This document shows, piece by piece, positions 34,701-47,535 of a stretch of 64,000 nucleotides of DNA. The translations under genes were made by a program, and so were the position numbers. Under the pieces are notes generated by a model. That model was not told where the DNA came from and made no database searches. It saw nothing but the letters and a program-made list of their open reading frames with translations. The DNA is from Massariosphaeria phaeospora (taxonomy: Eukaryota; Ascomycota; Dothideomycetes; Pleosporales), in the NCBI GenBank assembly GCA_011032825.1, contig JAADJZ010000025.1, positions 434,001 through 498,000 on the forward strand. Direction: 5' to 3'. Position 1 is the stretch's first letter, and each line of letters starts with the position of its first letter.

Positions 34701-37266
34701 ATGGGTGAGTATATATCCTTGGATGGACTTTGGTCGTTATTCATCTGATGTCTCGCCACTCGTCAGATCATGGACTCATTACTCTGCAGGTCCCGGAAAG
34801 AGTTTGTTGCCGGAGGAGGGGGATTTTATCGTCGCGGTCGACTTCAGCACCACGTCTAGCAGTGTTGCTATCGTCAATCTTGACGAGATTCAAGGACGAT
34901 CGAAAGGTCGTGCGAAACCACAGCTTTACGAAAAGACACACGATATCATCAATTTCGAGTGCGACGATACGGGGATCTCTAGCAATCAGATCCCCACCGA
35001 AATCTGGTACCCGAAGGAATCAGTCCGATCCGAAATGGTCGAGCAGCAATCGAGCACAAAGATGCAGGTTATCTGCATGGATTTCAAGTTCACAGGAAGA
35101 TCGGAGTGTCTACAGATACTCATGAGTATGATGAGAAGCACCGCGTCCTTAACATGAAGCTTCTATTTGACAAGAGCTCACATACCCCGGAATTGAGGGA
35201 CATAGTCCAAGCTACTATCACCTACCTGATCAAGGACAAACGCATCACTCGGGATGGGGACGTGTTACGTGATTACATAACGGTCCTCGTCGCACATATC
35301 AAGAGACAGATGAAACTATTCTACGGATATTCAGAATGAAGCACTGGTGAGAGCTCCTGTCTCATTGGATATGTTCACGAATAGTCCTGGCTGACAGATC
35401 AAGTCGAAATGGTATTAACTGTTCCGGTTTGCTGGAGGCCTAGCGAGTGTCTGGCTCTGTGCAGGGTCTTCAGCGAGGCTATGCAGAAGACTCACTTTGG
35501 GATCACAAGTAACGGCATTCCGAAATTGTTCATGGTCAATGAAGCAGAGGCATCAGCCACGAACGCTCTGCAGTCATTCTCTTAGCTACAGGTACTTGTT
35601 CTGATATCTCGCGATCTGTAAAACTGATCATGATTGTACAGCGAAACGACGTCTTCATCATTCTGGACGCCGGTGGCGGAACTGTCGATGCAGCAACCTT
35701 CCGTATAACCAGTGGTAACCCTCTCCGATTAGGGGAGGATGTTTGCGAACCAACTGGTAATTGAACTGATAATAGTACAAGTAGCATGCTAATAAGATTT
35801 AGGCCGCGGTGTTGGTGCAAGTGACATCAACCATGCCATGGAAGACATAGCATTTAATGATCTCAAAGACGAGACCTACCTCGAAGAGGAAGATGGTAGC
35901 GAGACAATACGAAGTATTATTTCTTGCAACATTATGCCGACTTTCGAACGGCTCAAGAGGCAGGTGAGCTACGATGTAACAGGTCGGAGCTATTACTTTC
36001 GAATATGCAGGCTCAAAAAAAGCCTCTCTAATAATCGTTTACGAAAAGGCGAATACGTCTTAGCACAGTAAGATTCCGAGACAATCCTATGCTTTTCATT
36101 TACTGATATCATTGAAGCCAGGACATGCTACAACTGTTCGATAAGCTTCTCGAAGCGGTCAAGTCGGTCCTTGAAGAGCAGCTCAAGCAGTCCAAATTGT
36201 CGGGCGTTAAAGTAGACAAAGTCGTGCTCGTTGGAGGCTTCGGCGACTCGCCTCTACTTCGGCATGAATTGAAACAAAACGTGATTGAGCCTTGGGGAGA
36301 AAAGAACAACGAAGACATAAGCCTGATATGCGCCCCACAGTTAGTCTTTCGTTTAGCACCACCCTTACCCTAACCGCTGACGGTGAATCAGAAATACTAG
36401 TGCACCTAGAGTGTCACGAGGGGCTATTATCAGAGCCGCGGACAAGAGCAATGGCCCGGCGCGGGTCGCCCGGCTGAGTTTCGCACTCGTGAGGGACGTT
36501 CCGTGTCAAGGCCCGGAACTCGTGAGGCAGTATCCCGAACTTTCGCGAATCGAAGAGCAGCGCGAAAATGCCGAACGCTACAAGTTGGATGGTCTTTTGT
36601 ATTTGAAGGAAGTCCTGTTCTTCATCTTGAAGGTGGTACGTCTGCAAGGCGCGTGTGTGCTCGGCCTAGTACGAGGCCAGGAACTGATGACATGGACAGG
36701 GCGACGAGCCGCTCCAGTCGGAACACAAGTCCAAGGGAAAACTGACCGAGTACTACTTCGAGCCATCACACTCGGTCTGGAAGAAGACGGAGAGGGTCTA
36801 CGTGTCCGACGTCTGCAAGGAAGACTACTGGCAAGTAACAAACCCTATAAACAAAGGTCCGCCACCCCCCTCCTACTCGTGCCATCCTGTCGAGACTACA
36901 CACACACACGTGCATCTAGCTGACTATCAACCCCCAGACAAGGTCACATGCATCGGTGAAATCGAAGTCGACCTCACGCCCTACAAAGACGACATGAAGG
37001 TGACGCGGCTGGAGAAACCGCCCGTCAAGAGAAAAGGCGGAGGCTCGCGGTACTTGGTGCAAGTGCTGTTGCAGTGCACGGTTGTTGATCGCGATATCAC
37101 ATTCGAGGTGCGGTGGCCGGCGGAACGGACTGCGGGCGTGGTGCAGCAGAAGGCTTTTAGCTTTGCGGCTGCGTTTGCGCCGGGGACGGAGTGGGAAAAC
37201 GGGTGTTGTAGGTATGTATGTATCTGGGTGACGCGGCGATCAAGCGGGTTAGGTGCTGAAGCCTGA
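34701..37266 (+). pseudogene. Broken Hsp70-like (HSPA12-type) ATPase gene
   Basis: Homologous to the fungal cytosolic Hsp70-like actin-fold ATPases of unknown function. Recognisable blocks in order: phosphate 1 (FIVAVDFSTTSSSVAIV), an early Thr-Glu-Ile-Trp block, LNMKLLFDKS, the VEMVLTVPVCW strand, phosphate 2 (VFIILDAGGGTVDAATF), adenosine loop (VDKVVLVGGFGDSPLLR), VSRGAIIRAA, and a C-terminal beta region (IGEIEVDLTPY). Start: ATG 34701-34703 plus G, then an 85-nt intron to 34789. At least five introns are needed. Lesions: a one-base frame change near 35010 (the downstream frame then reads well), TGA at 35337-35339 and TAG at 35583-35585, each inside sequence that otherwise continues in the family's order. 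An alternative is unrecognised splicing, but no GT-AG pair removes all three. Decay is the best explanation. Confidence 0.75.
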
Positions 37267-38591
37267 GCGGATTAGACGTTACTTGGTATGTATACTAGAT
37301 ACAATAGGGCTTTGTAACAACAAAAGTAAGCTGGCTACATATTGATAGAAGCGCCTATAGTACTAATAGGAGGATTGCCCAAGTCTAGGTGGTGTTTCAT
37401 TTGGAAATGATATCTAAAAGGAAGGGTGACAGACGATGTGATGGCTACAACCACATCGGTACCTACATCCCCACCGCCTGCCTCTTCTTCGCACACCCGA
37501 CATGAAAGACTGATTTAGCTGCGCGCGATGGACATGTATGTATGCACGCTGCTTCCTGGTCGACACCCTCACATCTATCGAATGCTGCCGTCCCCGACTC
37601 GGATGCAGGTCTGAGGGCCCGAGAGCAAGCCGCACGCGTGCAAAAGCACCCCCGGCCCAATGAACTGTCTGGGAAGCTGCACTGCGCGGCTGGTTGCATG
37701 TCGTATTGAAAAGGGTATCGATGGTGGGTACTGTAGACAGAGTAGTGGGGAACAGCACGTGGTGGTCTGCAGGCAGCAGCGTTTCCTTCATTCACCGCGC
37801 GGACGACGTATCATGAGGTGTGCGGTTGTGTAGTGGTTGGCCGTAACATCGACAGTGAATCGATGGATCGATCGACGGTGGGCTTCTGGCTTCGCCGCGC
37901 GGTACAAACAAACATTTCGTACGTGCTGTATACTAGGCAACGTTTGTGTCCCGTAACACGGCATGCCTCAGGGAAGCGAGGCTCGCAAGCCGTATGGCTG
38001 GCAATTTTCGACGCAGCGATTCTGTGTGAGGGTGATATGTAGTGTGTATAGACCCAGGAAGGCGTGGCGTAGACGCGGTCGCCGTGTAACCGGGGAAAGT
38101 ACACGTTCGAGCTGTATGGCTGGATTTTCACAGAGAGTGCGAGGTGAGGCTATCCGGGGAAGCGTGCCTGTGGTCAGTCCTCGACAGGGGCGAGCTGTCA
38201 GCTCGAAGCGTCAGGCGAAATGCAAGTCCACGCACAATCAGATACTGGGGGTGAGTTATGAATCGTGAACGACGCACTAATAATTAAACCCCATCGTCTC
38301 TCTCGGGAACCACACTATACTATACACTTTTCCCCGCCGAAACGAAACTAGATCGCTAGGTGCCCACCAGTAGAAAACCCATGTTACAAAGATAGCACAA
38401 AAAAAATTAACCAATTGGGAATGCAATGACCCCCTTCTAATTTACGAAATAGCCTATTCCATATAGCTGGATAGAGCAGGCCAGTAGTTCAGTTTGGCAT
38501 AAAGGGCCGCAAGCTCCTTCTCCATCGCGATACGACGTTCGAAATATCCTGAACACCGCTTCAAGAACCGCCGCCTCGAGGCCGGATCGTT
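37267..38591. other. Intergenic with repeat copy C
   Basis: About 1.3 kb at the convergent ends of the Hsp70-like gene and the nucleoporin gene. Copy C of the dispersed repeat is at 37295-37388, directly after the pseudogene. No gene seen. Confidence 0.55.
37295..37388 (+). repeat. Dispersed ~90-bp repeat, copy C
   Basis: Begins CTAGATACAATAGGGCTTTG TAAC like copy A, keeps the AGAAGC.CCTATAGTACTAAT and AGGAGGATTGCC blocks, and ends AAGTCTAG. It is a few bases longer than copies A and B. Confidence 0.75.
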
Positions 38592-41500
38592 CTACTTGGC
38601 GGCCATGACCTTGCGGTAGTAGCTCGTGCTCAGGTCGATCGAGTGCTTGAGCCAGAGATCTTCGGTGAGTGGGAGCTTGAGTACACGGGCTCGTTCGGCG
38701 CGCTAGGAGATGTCAGTGCGAGTTTATTAATGATGGTGGACTTGATACAACATACCTTACTCTTGGCGACCAAATCGGCCACCGTCCCAGCGATCTCAGT
38801 AAGCGCCACACGTTCTTCAAGCTCACATTGGTCCCATCGATTCTTTGCTACAACCTCAAGGGCGCGCTGTAACTTACACAACAAGTCATGGATCTGCTGG
38901 TCGCGCTCTTCGTTGTCGCGGTAGCTAGCCCGCTTGGCTGTCAAATCTAGAAGCTCAATGTAGTCGAAGTAGATCTGACCGCCGTGGCTCCAATTTGGAG
39001 GAGCAGGGTCGAAACCACCCATGAGCTCGCGTAGGTTGTCGTAGTCTCGAGAAATGACAGAGTCCGGCCCAACAGTACGGCAGAGAACTTCGTGCGCTTC
39101 GCCCAACTCTTTAGCTTTGATAAGATGCATAGCCTGGCCGATGGAATCGCCTTTCGTCTTTGCTTGAAGCGCGGCAGCCGTATGCAGCCACTTGGTGGAT
39201 ATTTTGAGGTCACCAGTTAGATACTCGTACGTAGGGTCGGTCTCCACGACGGAGTCCATTGTCAGAAATTGAGCCAGGACAGATCGGATGTAGTGCTCAC
39301 GCATATGTGGCGAAGAAAGATGAGCGTAGACCCAGATAGCCGTCTTCCAATAATCAGGCGTGTGTAATGAAGCCCCGTAAGTAAGTGTGATTCTGTCTCC
39401 AAGCTCATCCAGTGGGCTCTCTGACTGATCATCCTTCTCGGTCGAGGTTTCAGTTGTTGAAAGAAACGAGGAGTGGAGATCGTCGCTGTAGCGCACTGTT
39501 GGCAGTCCGACCTGGCGCGCTTCGCGTTCCCTGGGATCCTCGTGGCGCGACCTGAAGATTTGAAAAAGCTGAAACGACAGACGAGCATTCAGTGGATGGC
39601 CAGAAACATTTTCAGGCGCAAGCACCTCTTCAACATTGGCTGGGATCTCCAGTTTTGAGGAGGCGTATAGTTTCAGTATTCCCCAGAGAAGGTCTTCGCG
39701 CTGTTCGGGCTCGGGATCTTTCCAACCCATGTCAACGTCTTGCTCATTGAACCATGGAATGGGCTTGACGTCCTCCTTGCCATCGCGTAGGGCATCGGCG
39801 AACTGTGCAACAGCCATTTCAATTGGCTCCTCAGTCATAGTCCCGTACCACAATCGAAGACCGAAAGCTCGTCGCCAATCCAGACCGAAGCGGCGCGAAA
39901 TGTTGAAAGTAGTCGCTCGATTCTCGCGTGCACCTCCGAGCTTTCCTTCGGCTTGAGCGCAGTTGCCAGAAACCAACTCGTAAAGAGTACGGATTGAGTC
40001 TTCTATTTCGGATAGCATATCCTTACTTCGCCATTCATCGATCTGGTTGGCCATGTCGTCGCGCATCGTGTCATCACCCCCGATCTGAGCCACCAAAGTA
40101 GCCAGCTTGAAATCTAGACCCTTCGTAAGGGCATAGCAAGCTTCGACGACGTCATTACGGCTGAGATATGCGATCGCCTTCTCTTCGGCGTTTCTGGCGT
40201 TCTCGGCGTCCCTTTCCGCGGCTGAAGACACAAGCTCCATCCAAAAATTGGAGAGCTGTTCTTTACGGTAGCGTTCCTTGTTCTGTTGGAAAGATCCTTG
40301 TGTCATGTCGCTTGGCGCTTGGTGTCGATCGTCGAAAAGGACCGAGAGAAGCCGCCATGCCTGCTGCTCATGCACACCAGCGGCTGTACTGATGTCTACA
40401 GCATCGGCCATTTTGGCGAAGGATAGACGATGAGATTCGGGGTCGTCCGTGGGATTGGTAGGGTCAGATTGCCGGATGATCAACCGCACAGAAGGTACTC
40501 CATCTCCAGAGGAGACCTCTGACCACTCCTTCTGAACGGTCAATGTCGCTGGTGTAGCCTATTTTTTCATTAGCATAATTAAGGAAGCAACAAACTCAAA
40601 CAGACTTACATCATCGAAAGTAGGCAGCTTCGCAAAGCGGATGTCCTTGTGGGCGCCAACGATTGGTGGTAGGGCTGAGCGGTAAAGGCCGATTTCAAGG
40701 GCGACCGATCCCTTGCTGGCGAATGTAAGAGTGCCCGTCTCGCTAAAGCGGGGTTTGCTGCAATTGTGGAAGTCCTGGTCGGCTTCGCTCAGTTCGTTGA
40801 GATCGCGAGACGTTTTGGGGCGCTTGGGATACGGTAACTAGAAACAGGTTTCAGCAAATCTTATTCTGATTGAACTTAAGCTACATACGTGACGTCAAGT
40901 TCCAAGGCATCATATTTGATAGAGACCTATGTTGGAGACCGAGTCGCGCCTAGAATATCAACGCTGGGGAAGGGGAGTCAAACCTCAATGCCACGTCCGG
41001 TCCTCTTCGACATTCCGAGCTTAGGTTTCTCCGTCTCGCCGAATAAGGAGTCCATCAAATCCATGGCTGATGCGATAGGCCGGCCACTCGTCGACTGTGC
41101 AAAGTTCGTAGTATTTCCATCGCGTGCTTGCAGAACATCACCCTGGCTCTCTCGAAGAGCCTGCCTATCCTGCTTTTTTGGGCTGATCGTGCGTTGAAGT
41201 TGAGAAGCCCAATCGTCGTTGAACACCAAATGGCCTTTCGAAGGCGTGCCGAAATTCGGTCTCATGGATTGGCTGGCTTTCAGGATGGACTTTGGTTTGA
41301 GCGAGTTCTTGAAAGGGTCAGATGCCTTCGCAGCTGTTTGCTCCGTGGTGCGAACCGGTCCAGATACAGAACCCGCAATATTCTGATCTTGTGCCGATCC
41401 AGATCCGCTGTCTTCAATATGGTCGGCGTCGCGCTGACCATCTAGCGGACCCACGGAGCGCTCCCCTAAAAAAGATTCGCCTCGGGTGTCTTCCATCTCA

Positions 41501-44500
41501 TCGTCTTCCTCTTCATACCCCACTTCATCACCATAGCCACCTGGAACACTGGCGCGTTTGGGCATCCCCTTTTTGAAGTCAAAAGTGTCGTCGGGGCTCG
41601 ACTGAGTCGGACTGGCGAATGAACCATCTTGAGGGGTCCCAGACGTCTGGTTTGAGCCAAGCTGAGCTGGGGTATCGGGAGGGGGGCTAAGTCCGCTTGA
41701 ACCCTCGCTTGAGCTGTCGTCCTCGTCATCCTCCTCGGCTTCGTCATCGCTATAGTCGTCGTCATTGAGTCCATATGATGAGAAATGCGGTACAGTGAAA
41801 ATCCACTCTCCGGTAGTCGCAAGATACTTCTCGAACTGAGTGCCCGACACACGCTTCAGACGCTCGAGATGCTTTTGGTCCTTCTTACCAGCCTTGTTGC
41901 GCGGCCATGAGTTCCCAAGGATGATGCGCGAGGGCTGGTTCAGACCTGTGCCTCGAGGTGGTTTCTGCGCGGAGCAAGTGTCGCCGTAAACAGACGCATT
42001 CCGGTGGTCAAGCCGCACAATATCGCCGAGGAGCTTATCTAGATCAACACCTGACAGGTCAACTGGCTTCCCTTGGTTGAACTGAATCTTGCCTATCAGG
42101 TCGCGACCAACTTCGAAGTTGGGAACGTTCTCAAGCTCGCGCTTGCTCAATTTACGAAGCTGTTCCAAGATGGGTGTGCACCAGTACGCTCCAGGAGTTG
42201 GATCAATTGCCTTGCCATTCTGCAGATTCAGGGAAGCGGTTGTCCGACGCCGACGAAGGGGAACATCAATCTCAATCTCCGGGACGGGTGTGAGCTCGCC
42301 ACCATGAGCCTGTGTCATTTCGGGGCGACCAGCGGTGCCTTTCACGGAATCGCCATTTACGGTGGCGGGAGAGTCTCCCGGGGACGTTTCGCTAGACTCG
42401 GCATGTAAAACTAAAGCACCCCCATTGCTGGAAGACCCGTTCATGCTGCTGGTGTCGACATCCGCTCCCGCAAAGCTAACTCGCTTCTCTCGGTTCTTAT
42501 CTGGTAGATCCTCGAAAAGTGGAGTGCGCCCGTTGATTGCTCGATTGATGTTGAGTTTCTTTAGACTGCCACTTCCAAACGTACGGCCATTAGTTGAGAA
42601 TGCACCGGGGGCCAGTATGCTGGTTTCTGGTGTGTAGCTATTTCGAAGGTTGCTGACAGACAGGCTCTTTCCGAGTGAGCGAGTCAGGCTGCCGTTGTAG
42701 CTACCAGAAAACCCGGGGCTAGTCTGACTCGAAGCACTGTTCGGCGTTCCATAAGTGGAATAAGTAAAGCCATAACCGCCAGTCCGCCTACCCTGGGGAG
42801 TGAGGAGACGGGTTGATGCAGAAGGGTTTAGCTTGTGCTGGGGAAGTATAGCAGCTTTCTTGTGCTTCTGACTACTAGAAAGTGGCGTAGCAAGTGGGCC
42901 AGGGCTCTGAGTGGGAGTGACAATGCCGGTAAAGAGCGAGTCATTTCCATACGGGTTGGTGTTCATCGAAGTCTGGAGCAGCGAACTTCCCGAGGCACCA
43001 AACAGACTGTTGTTCATAGATGGCTGCTGGGGCTGCTGTTGTTGTTGGCTCGAGAAGAGAGAGTTGCCAAGGTTCGAGTTGTTGTTGTTGTTGCTCTGAC
43101 CGAGGCTACCAAAGATGCCGCCACCAGTATTGGTGTTCGCAGTAGCACCCCCGAAAACACCTGCTGACTTTTGCTGATTCTGTTGACCAAAAAGGCTGGA
43201 GCCAGTATTTTGTGGATTGTTCTGGGTACCCGAGGCGCCAAACAGACCTCCGGTGGAGCCTCCTGTGTTCGTGGCAGTGTTGCCGAAAAGGCTTGAACCA
43301 GTGGCCGCGGGCTTCTGCCCGAAAAGACTCGAACCTGTGTTCTGGGAGGCGGTGTTGCCAAAAAGACCAGCTCCACTTGACTGTTGTGGCTGCTGGTTGT
43401 TCTGACCGAACAGACCTCCTGTGGTGGCAGTCGAGCTACCAAAAAGACCTCCCGTCTTTGGCTGATTTTGTTGATTTTGCTGGTTATTTTGACCAAACCC
43501 ACCGCCGAAAAGACCAGTGGATGGTTGAGGCTGGGTTTGTTGGGTTTGTCCGAAGGAACTGCCAGTGTTTCCAAACAGCCCTCCACCAGTGTTGGTCGTC
43601 TGCTGATTCGGTGCCTGATTCTGTTGGCCGAAAAGACCTCCTGATTGATTTGCTGCTGTTCCGAAACCGCCAGAGGTGCCAGCACCACCGAAGGGTGTGG
43701 GAGCTGGAGCCGAGCTACCAAATCCACCGAACGGCTTGCTCTGGGTCTGATTCTGATTTGTCTGCCCGAAAAGGCCACCACCACCACCACCACCACCTGC
43801 GGCTGATGCACCAAATCCAGAACCTCCGGAACCAAAACCGCCCGTATTGGAGGCTGTGTTTCCGAAGAGACCACCACCACCACTAGGTTGGCTAGCAGGT
43901 GTAGCTCCGAACATACCACCAGTCTTGTTTTGGCCAAAAAGGCCGCCACCACCGCTAGCATTCTGAGTATTGCCAAAAGCACCCGTGCCGGAACCGAAGG
44001 TTGAACCTGTATTGGCGGTGTTTCCACCGAAGAGACCACCACTCGTAGTGTTGTTGTTGCTAGTATTCGCGCCGAAACCAGAGGCTGGATTTGCATTCGC
44101 ACCGAAGCCTCCAAAACCAGAGCTCTGGCCGAACGCGCCGCCCTGACCGTTCTGGTTGCCGTAGCGCCGGCCCTGGTTGTAGTCCACCAGGCGAAGCTCT
44201 TCTAACGAGTATTTTTCATATGGCGGCACAAACGTGATAGTTTGGTATTGCTGTGTCGAACTATTGGCGCCAGGTTCTTTTTCTGAGTGGAGAGTCCACG
44301 CCGTGTTTGCAGTTCCATTGTTCGGTGGCGTGCTGTTGTTGGCGCCAAAGCCACCGCCAGTGGAGGCGCCAAACCCGCCAGTAGTGTTAGTTGAGCCGAA
44401 ACCTCCTCCCGTATTAGAGCCGCCGCCGCCGCCGCCGAACAAGCTCGTTCCAGTAGCAGCCCCAGATGTCGAAGCACCAAACCCAGGCTTGTTCTGACCG

Positions 44501-45251
44501 AAGAGACCACCGCCAGTGTTACCCCCGCCGCCAAAAGCCGGTGTGGTGTTGTTTGCGGACGCCCCGAAGCCGCCGCCGAAGGTAGATCCGGAGGAGGTGT
44601 TGTTGCCGAAAAGTCCTCCCCCAGTAGAAGCACCGAAAGGTTTGGAGCCGAAGCTAGTGTTGGTATTGTTACCGAAGCCGCCTGAGTAAAACAGAAGTTA
44701 GTAACTGAGTTGGAACGAAAAGGGACATGCAAGAATTCAATGGCCGGACAAGCGCAGGCGATGACAACTCATAGAACGCGACGAATGCGTCTTATCAGAG
44801 GCACACCATAGAAAGGAGTCGCGCGCGTAAAATCCAGAACGAGAAGGACTGAGTCTGGAGCGATGACGCGACATTGACGCGCAAAGATTCGACGTACCTC
44901 CACCTCCACCGCCGAAGGTAGCGCTTGTGTTGGCGCCTCCACCAAACATGCCGCCGGTGTTGTTATTGTTCGACTGGCCGAACATGCTTGCGCCTGTGTT
45001 CGTGGTCGAGCCAAAGCCTGGACACGCGGGGGTCGAGTTAGAGACGTGGTCCGAAAAGCCGGCGCTCATCGTTCCAGGACGCATCGTTGACGGTAGCGCG
45101 CGAGTCTTGCCATACCGCCAGAGGAAAGCATACTGTACTTACCTGAAGAATTATTGTTGTTGTTATTAGCACCAAAGCCAGCGCCAAAGCTGGGCTGGTT
45201 ATTGGTGTTGGTGGAGCCGAAGCCCCCGAAGCCGCCGGACCCAAAAGACAT
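38592..45251 (-). CDS. NUP145: Nup98-Nup96 precursor nucleoporin
   Basis: Seven exons: 45251-45143, 45017-44898, 44681-40984, 40926 to about 40891, 40837-40610, 40558-38756 and 38702-38592; about 2030 residues. The precursor makes two nuclear-pore proteins. The N-terminal half is FG-repeat-rich (GLFG, SLFG, FGxG), interrupted by a helical GLEBS-like or linker stretch, followed by the autoproteolytic domain (GAYWCTPILEQLRKLS to GEWIFTVPHFSSYG). The HF|S cleavage site is intact, so self-cleavage into Nup98- and Nup96-like parts is expected. The C-terminal half is the Nup96 alpha-solenoid of the outer-ring Y complex. Equivalent to S. cerevisiae Nup145 and S. pombe Nup189. Oddity: with the strongest donor the tiny fourth exon is 38 nt and breaks phase; a weaker GTCACG donor gives 36 nt and restores it, so that junction is uncertain. 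N-terminal introns lie inside the FG region. Confidence 0.94.
43766..43800. repeat. (ACC)n coding microsatellite
   Basis: A run of ACC/CCA triplets encoding glycines in the FG-repeat region of the nucleoporin on the minus strand. Read directly; it likely varies in length between strains. Confidence 0.7.
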
Positions 45252-46699
45252 ATTGGGGATGCCGGACAGCTAGGCGCGTGGTTGTGGTCGAATGCAGCAG
45301 TAGCAATGTGCGGAAGGATGTTCGCGTGGTTGTTGGGGATGTAGAGTGGGTTTGGTGAGGAGGTGCAGCGCGGGTGCGGGAGGAGCTAAAAAGGGCCGCA
45401 GAGGCAGAGGAGGCAGAGAACGCGCCAAGAGCTGCAGCAAGCGCGGCGGGGCTTGCAGAAGGGTGGAAAGGAATGACAGCAGCTCACAAGAGGGCAAGCC
45501 GATTAAGTAGTGAAAGGGCCGTCATGGAGGGGGCAGGAGCGACGGGAGTACGGAGTAGAGTGACTGAGGTGAGCGAGCGAAGTTGGGGGGTTTGGCGTTA
45601 GTGCCGCGCGCACGGGCCCCCAACACCATCACGTGGACATTCACCGTCGGGTGGCGGGCAGCGAGCGCGGGATGCGGCACGGCTTGCCTTTCTGATTGCT
45701 CGATGAGAGTTAATTGAGCGAATGACACGGAGCATTGTCTTGGGCCTTGCCGGGCGATGTGGGCAAGGCCTGTCCCATGCGCTGCCTAAACGGTTTCCTA
45801 GCGTTGCCTACTGCTGCCTGACCTAAGGATGAGCTCTGAGCCCCAACTAACTTCGCTATCGAGGCATTTCTTACCATACTGGACGCACTCAGCCCCGACC
45901 CTATGGCAAAACGATTTCTTTCTGCGTGAAATCAACCAACACGTATCATTCCTGGAGCTTCTGATCGCTTAAACTTCCCGTATGAAAATCTGGCGTCACC
46001 TAGGGCCGGTAACTGTAAGCTGTGACGGGACTGGCAGGCCGAGAACAGATTCTCATATTGGTGGTGCTATTCTGGAATACGTGAGAAAGTGTCGAGTCTG
46101 AATCGACAGCAAAGCATATCCAAATGTTCTTCGATAGATGTGTAGCTAATCCATACCCTTGCTCAACCAGTAGATATCCTATATTGATGTAGAGAGAAAC
46201 GCAAGACACCCGCACTTCTTAGGCATAGATAATTCGTTGCTAACACGCACCTGAATGACATGCATACGTACGCTCTCGCCTCTAAAGCTCTAATTGAACA
46301 TTACCCAATACACTAGATACAAGAGAGCTTTGCAAAGACAGAGAGAAACTGCTTACTATAACTAAGAGCTTCTAACGAGGATGACACCAAAATCAGATCT
46401 GATAGCCCTACCCAACCCGTCCTAGCGCATTCACCAAATCGCGCTAGCCGAGCACACAAGCTTTCCCCATACGCGCGCGAACGCGTCAAACCCAACGCAT
46501 ATCTGAACGACGCCCCAAACAAAGGAAAACAAACCCAATAATCAATCAGTCGCTCGCATCTTCCACTCGCAGCTCGTGCTCTTCAATTCTCCACTACGCG
46601 CGACGTTTGCCATCCAACCACTTCCATCCATCGCACCCGCCTCGCGCTCCAAACAAAACAACCACCCCACTGCACCCCACCACCTCGAATGCGCCTGTA
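45252..46699. other. Divergent promoter region with partial repeat copy
   Basis: About 1.4 kb upstream of both the nucleoporin (-) and centrin (+) genes. A degenerate copy of the dispersed repeat lies at 46313-46384. Otherwise nothing recognisable. Confidence 0.5.
46313..46384 (+). repeat. Dispersed repeat, degenerate copy D
   Basis: Begins CTAGATACAAGAGAGCTTTG as in copies A and C and ends with a CTAACGAGGATGAC remnant. The middle is poorly conserved, so this copy is less certain. Confidence 0.5.
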
Positions 46700-47535
46700 A
46701 TGGCAACGTCCTCGAACAACCCGCTCGCCCCGCGGTACGGTCTCGGACGGAGTAATCCCACCGGCGGAGCACAAAACGCTTTCAATACGCCCGCAGCGGG
46801 GTTCACGGGCAACGCGAAGAGCCAGCGCCAGCTGGAAGCCGAGCGGTTGGACCGCGAGCGCAAAGCGCGTGAAGAGCGGGAACGCATGGAGGCAGTCGGG
46901 CAGAATAGTCTAGCTGAATTGACCGAGGAGCAAAGGGAAGAGATTACCGAAGCTGTAAGTCTGGACGAAGTCTCTACCTTTTCAATTCCAAGCATGTCAT
47001 GCGCTGCGGAGGCAGAGCAGTGCAGCTGTAGAGCAAAGGCTAATGTAAAGTGTTTGAATAGTTTAACCTCTTCGACCTCGACAAAGACACCTTCATCGAC
47101 TACCACGAGCTCAAAGTCGCCATGAAAGCGCTAGGCTTCGACCTGCCCAAGCAAGAAATCCTCGCCATCCTGCAGACGCACGGCGTGCAAGCCCAACCCG
47201 CCCACCCGCACCCCACGGGCAAAGCCAAACAAGCCGCGCAAGCCCAAGGCGGCTACCAACCGCCCAACCGCCTGCTGCTCAGCTTCCAGTCGTTTCAGAC
47301 GCTGATGGCGCAGCGCATACGGAGCCGCGAACCCGAAGACGAGATCTTGCGCGCCTTTGAGCTGTTCGATGAGGGCGGCAAGGGGCTTATCACGTTACAG
47401 GATTTGCAGCGCGTGGCGCGGGAGTTGGGGGAGGGGCTGCAGCACGAGGAGATGTTGGCTATGATTGAGGAGTTTGATATGGATGGTGACAATGCTATAA
47501 GCCGCGACGAGTTCCTAAGTATATGCTTGGGCTGA
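46700..47535 (+). CDS. CDC31: Centrin (Cdc31)
   Basis: Two exons, 46700-46954 and 47062-47535, phase-consistent, 242 residues. Centrin is an EF-hand calcium sensor of the spindle pole body, also found in nucleotide-excision repair and mRNA-export complexes. A disordered N-terminus of about 75 residues leads to LAELTEEQREEITEAF and EF-hand 1 with a full loop (DLDKDTFIDYHE). EF-hand 2 is lost: its loop is replaced by a Pro/Ala/Gln/His-rich insertion of about 30 residues after ILQTHGVQ. EF-hand 3 has a degenerate loop (DEGGKGLITLQD) and EF-hand 4 a canonical one (DMDGDNAISRDE). The insertion is, as I recall, shared by other filamentous ascomycete Cdc31 proteins. The first in-frame ATG with protein-like sequence is at 46700. 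Confidence 0.93.

Noticed and set aside
43014..44114. Long open frames antisense to or overlapping the nucleoporin FG region
   Set aside because: They are shadows of the repetitive FG-repeat coding sequence in other frames.
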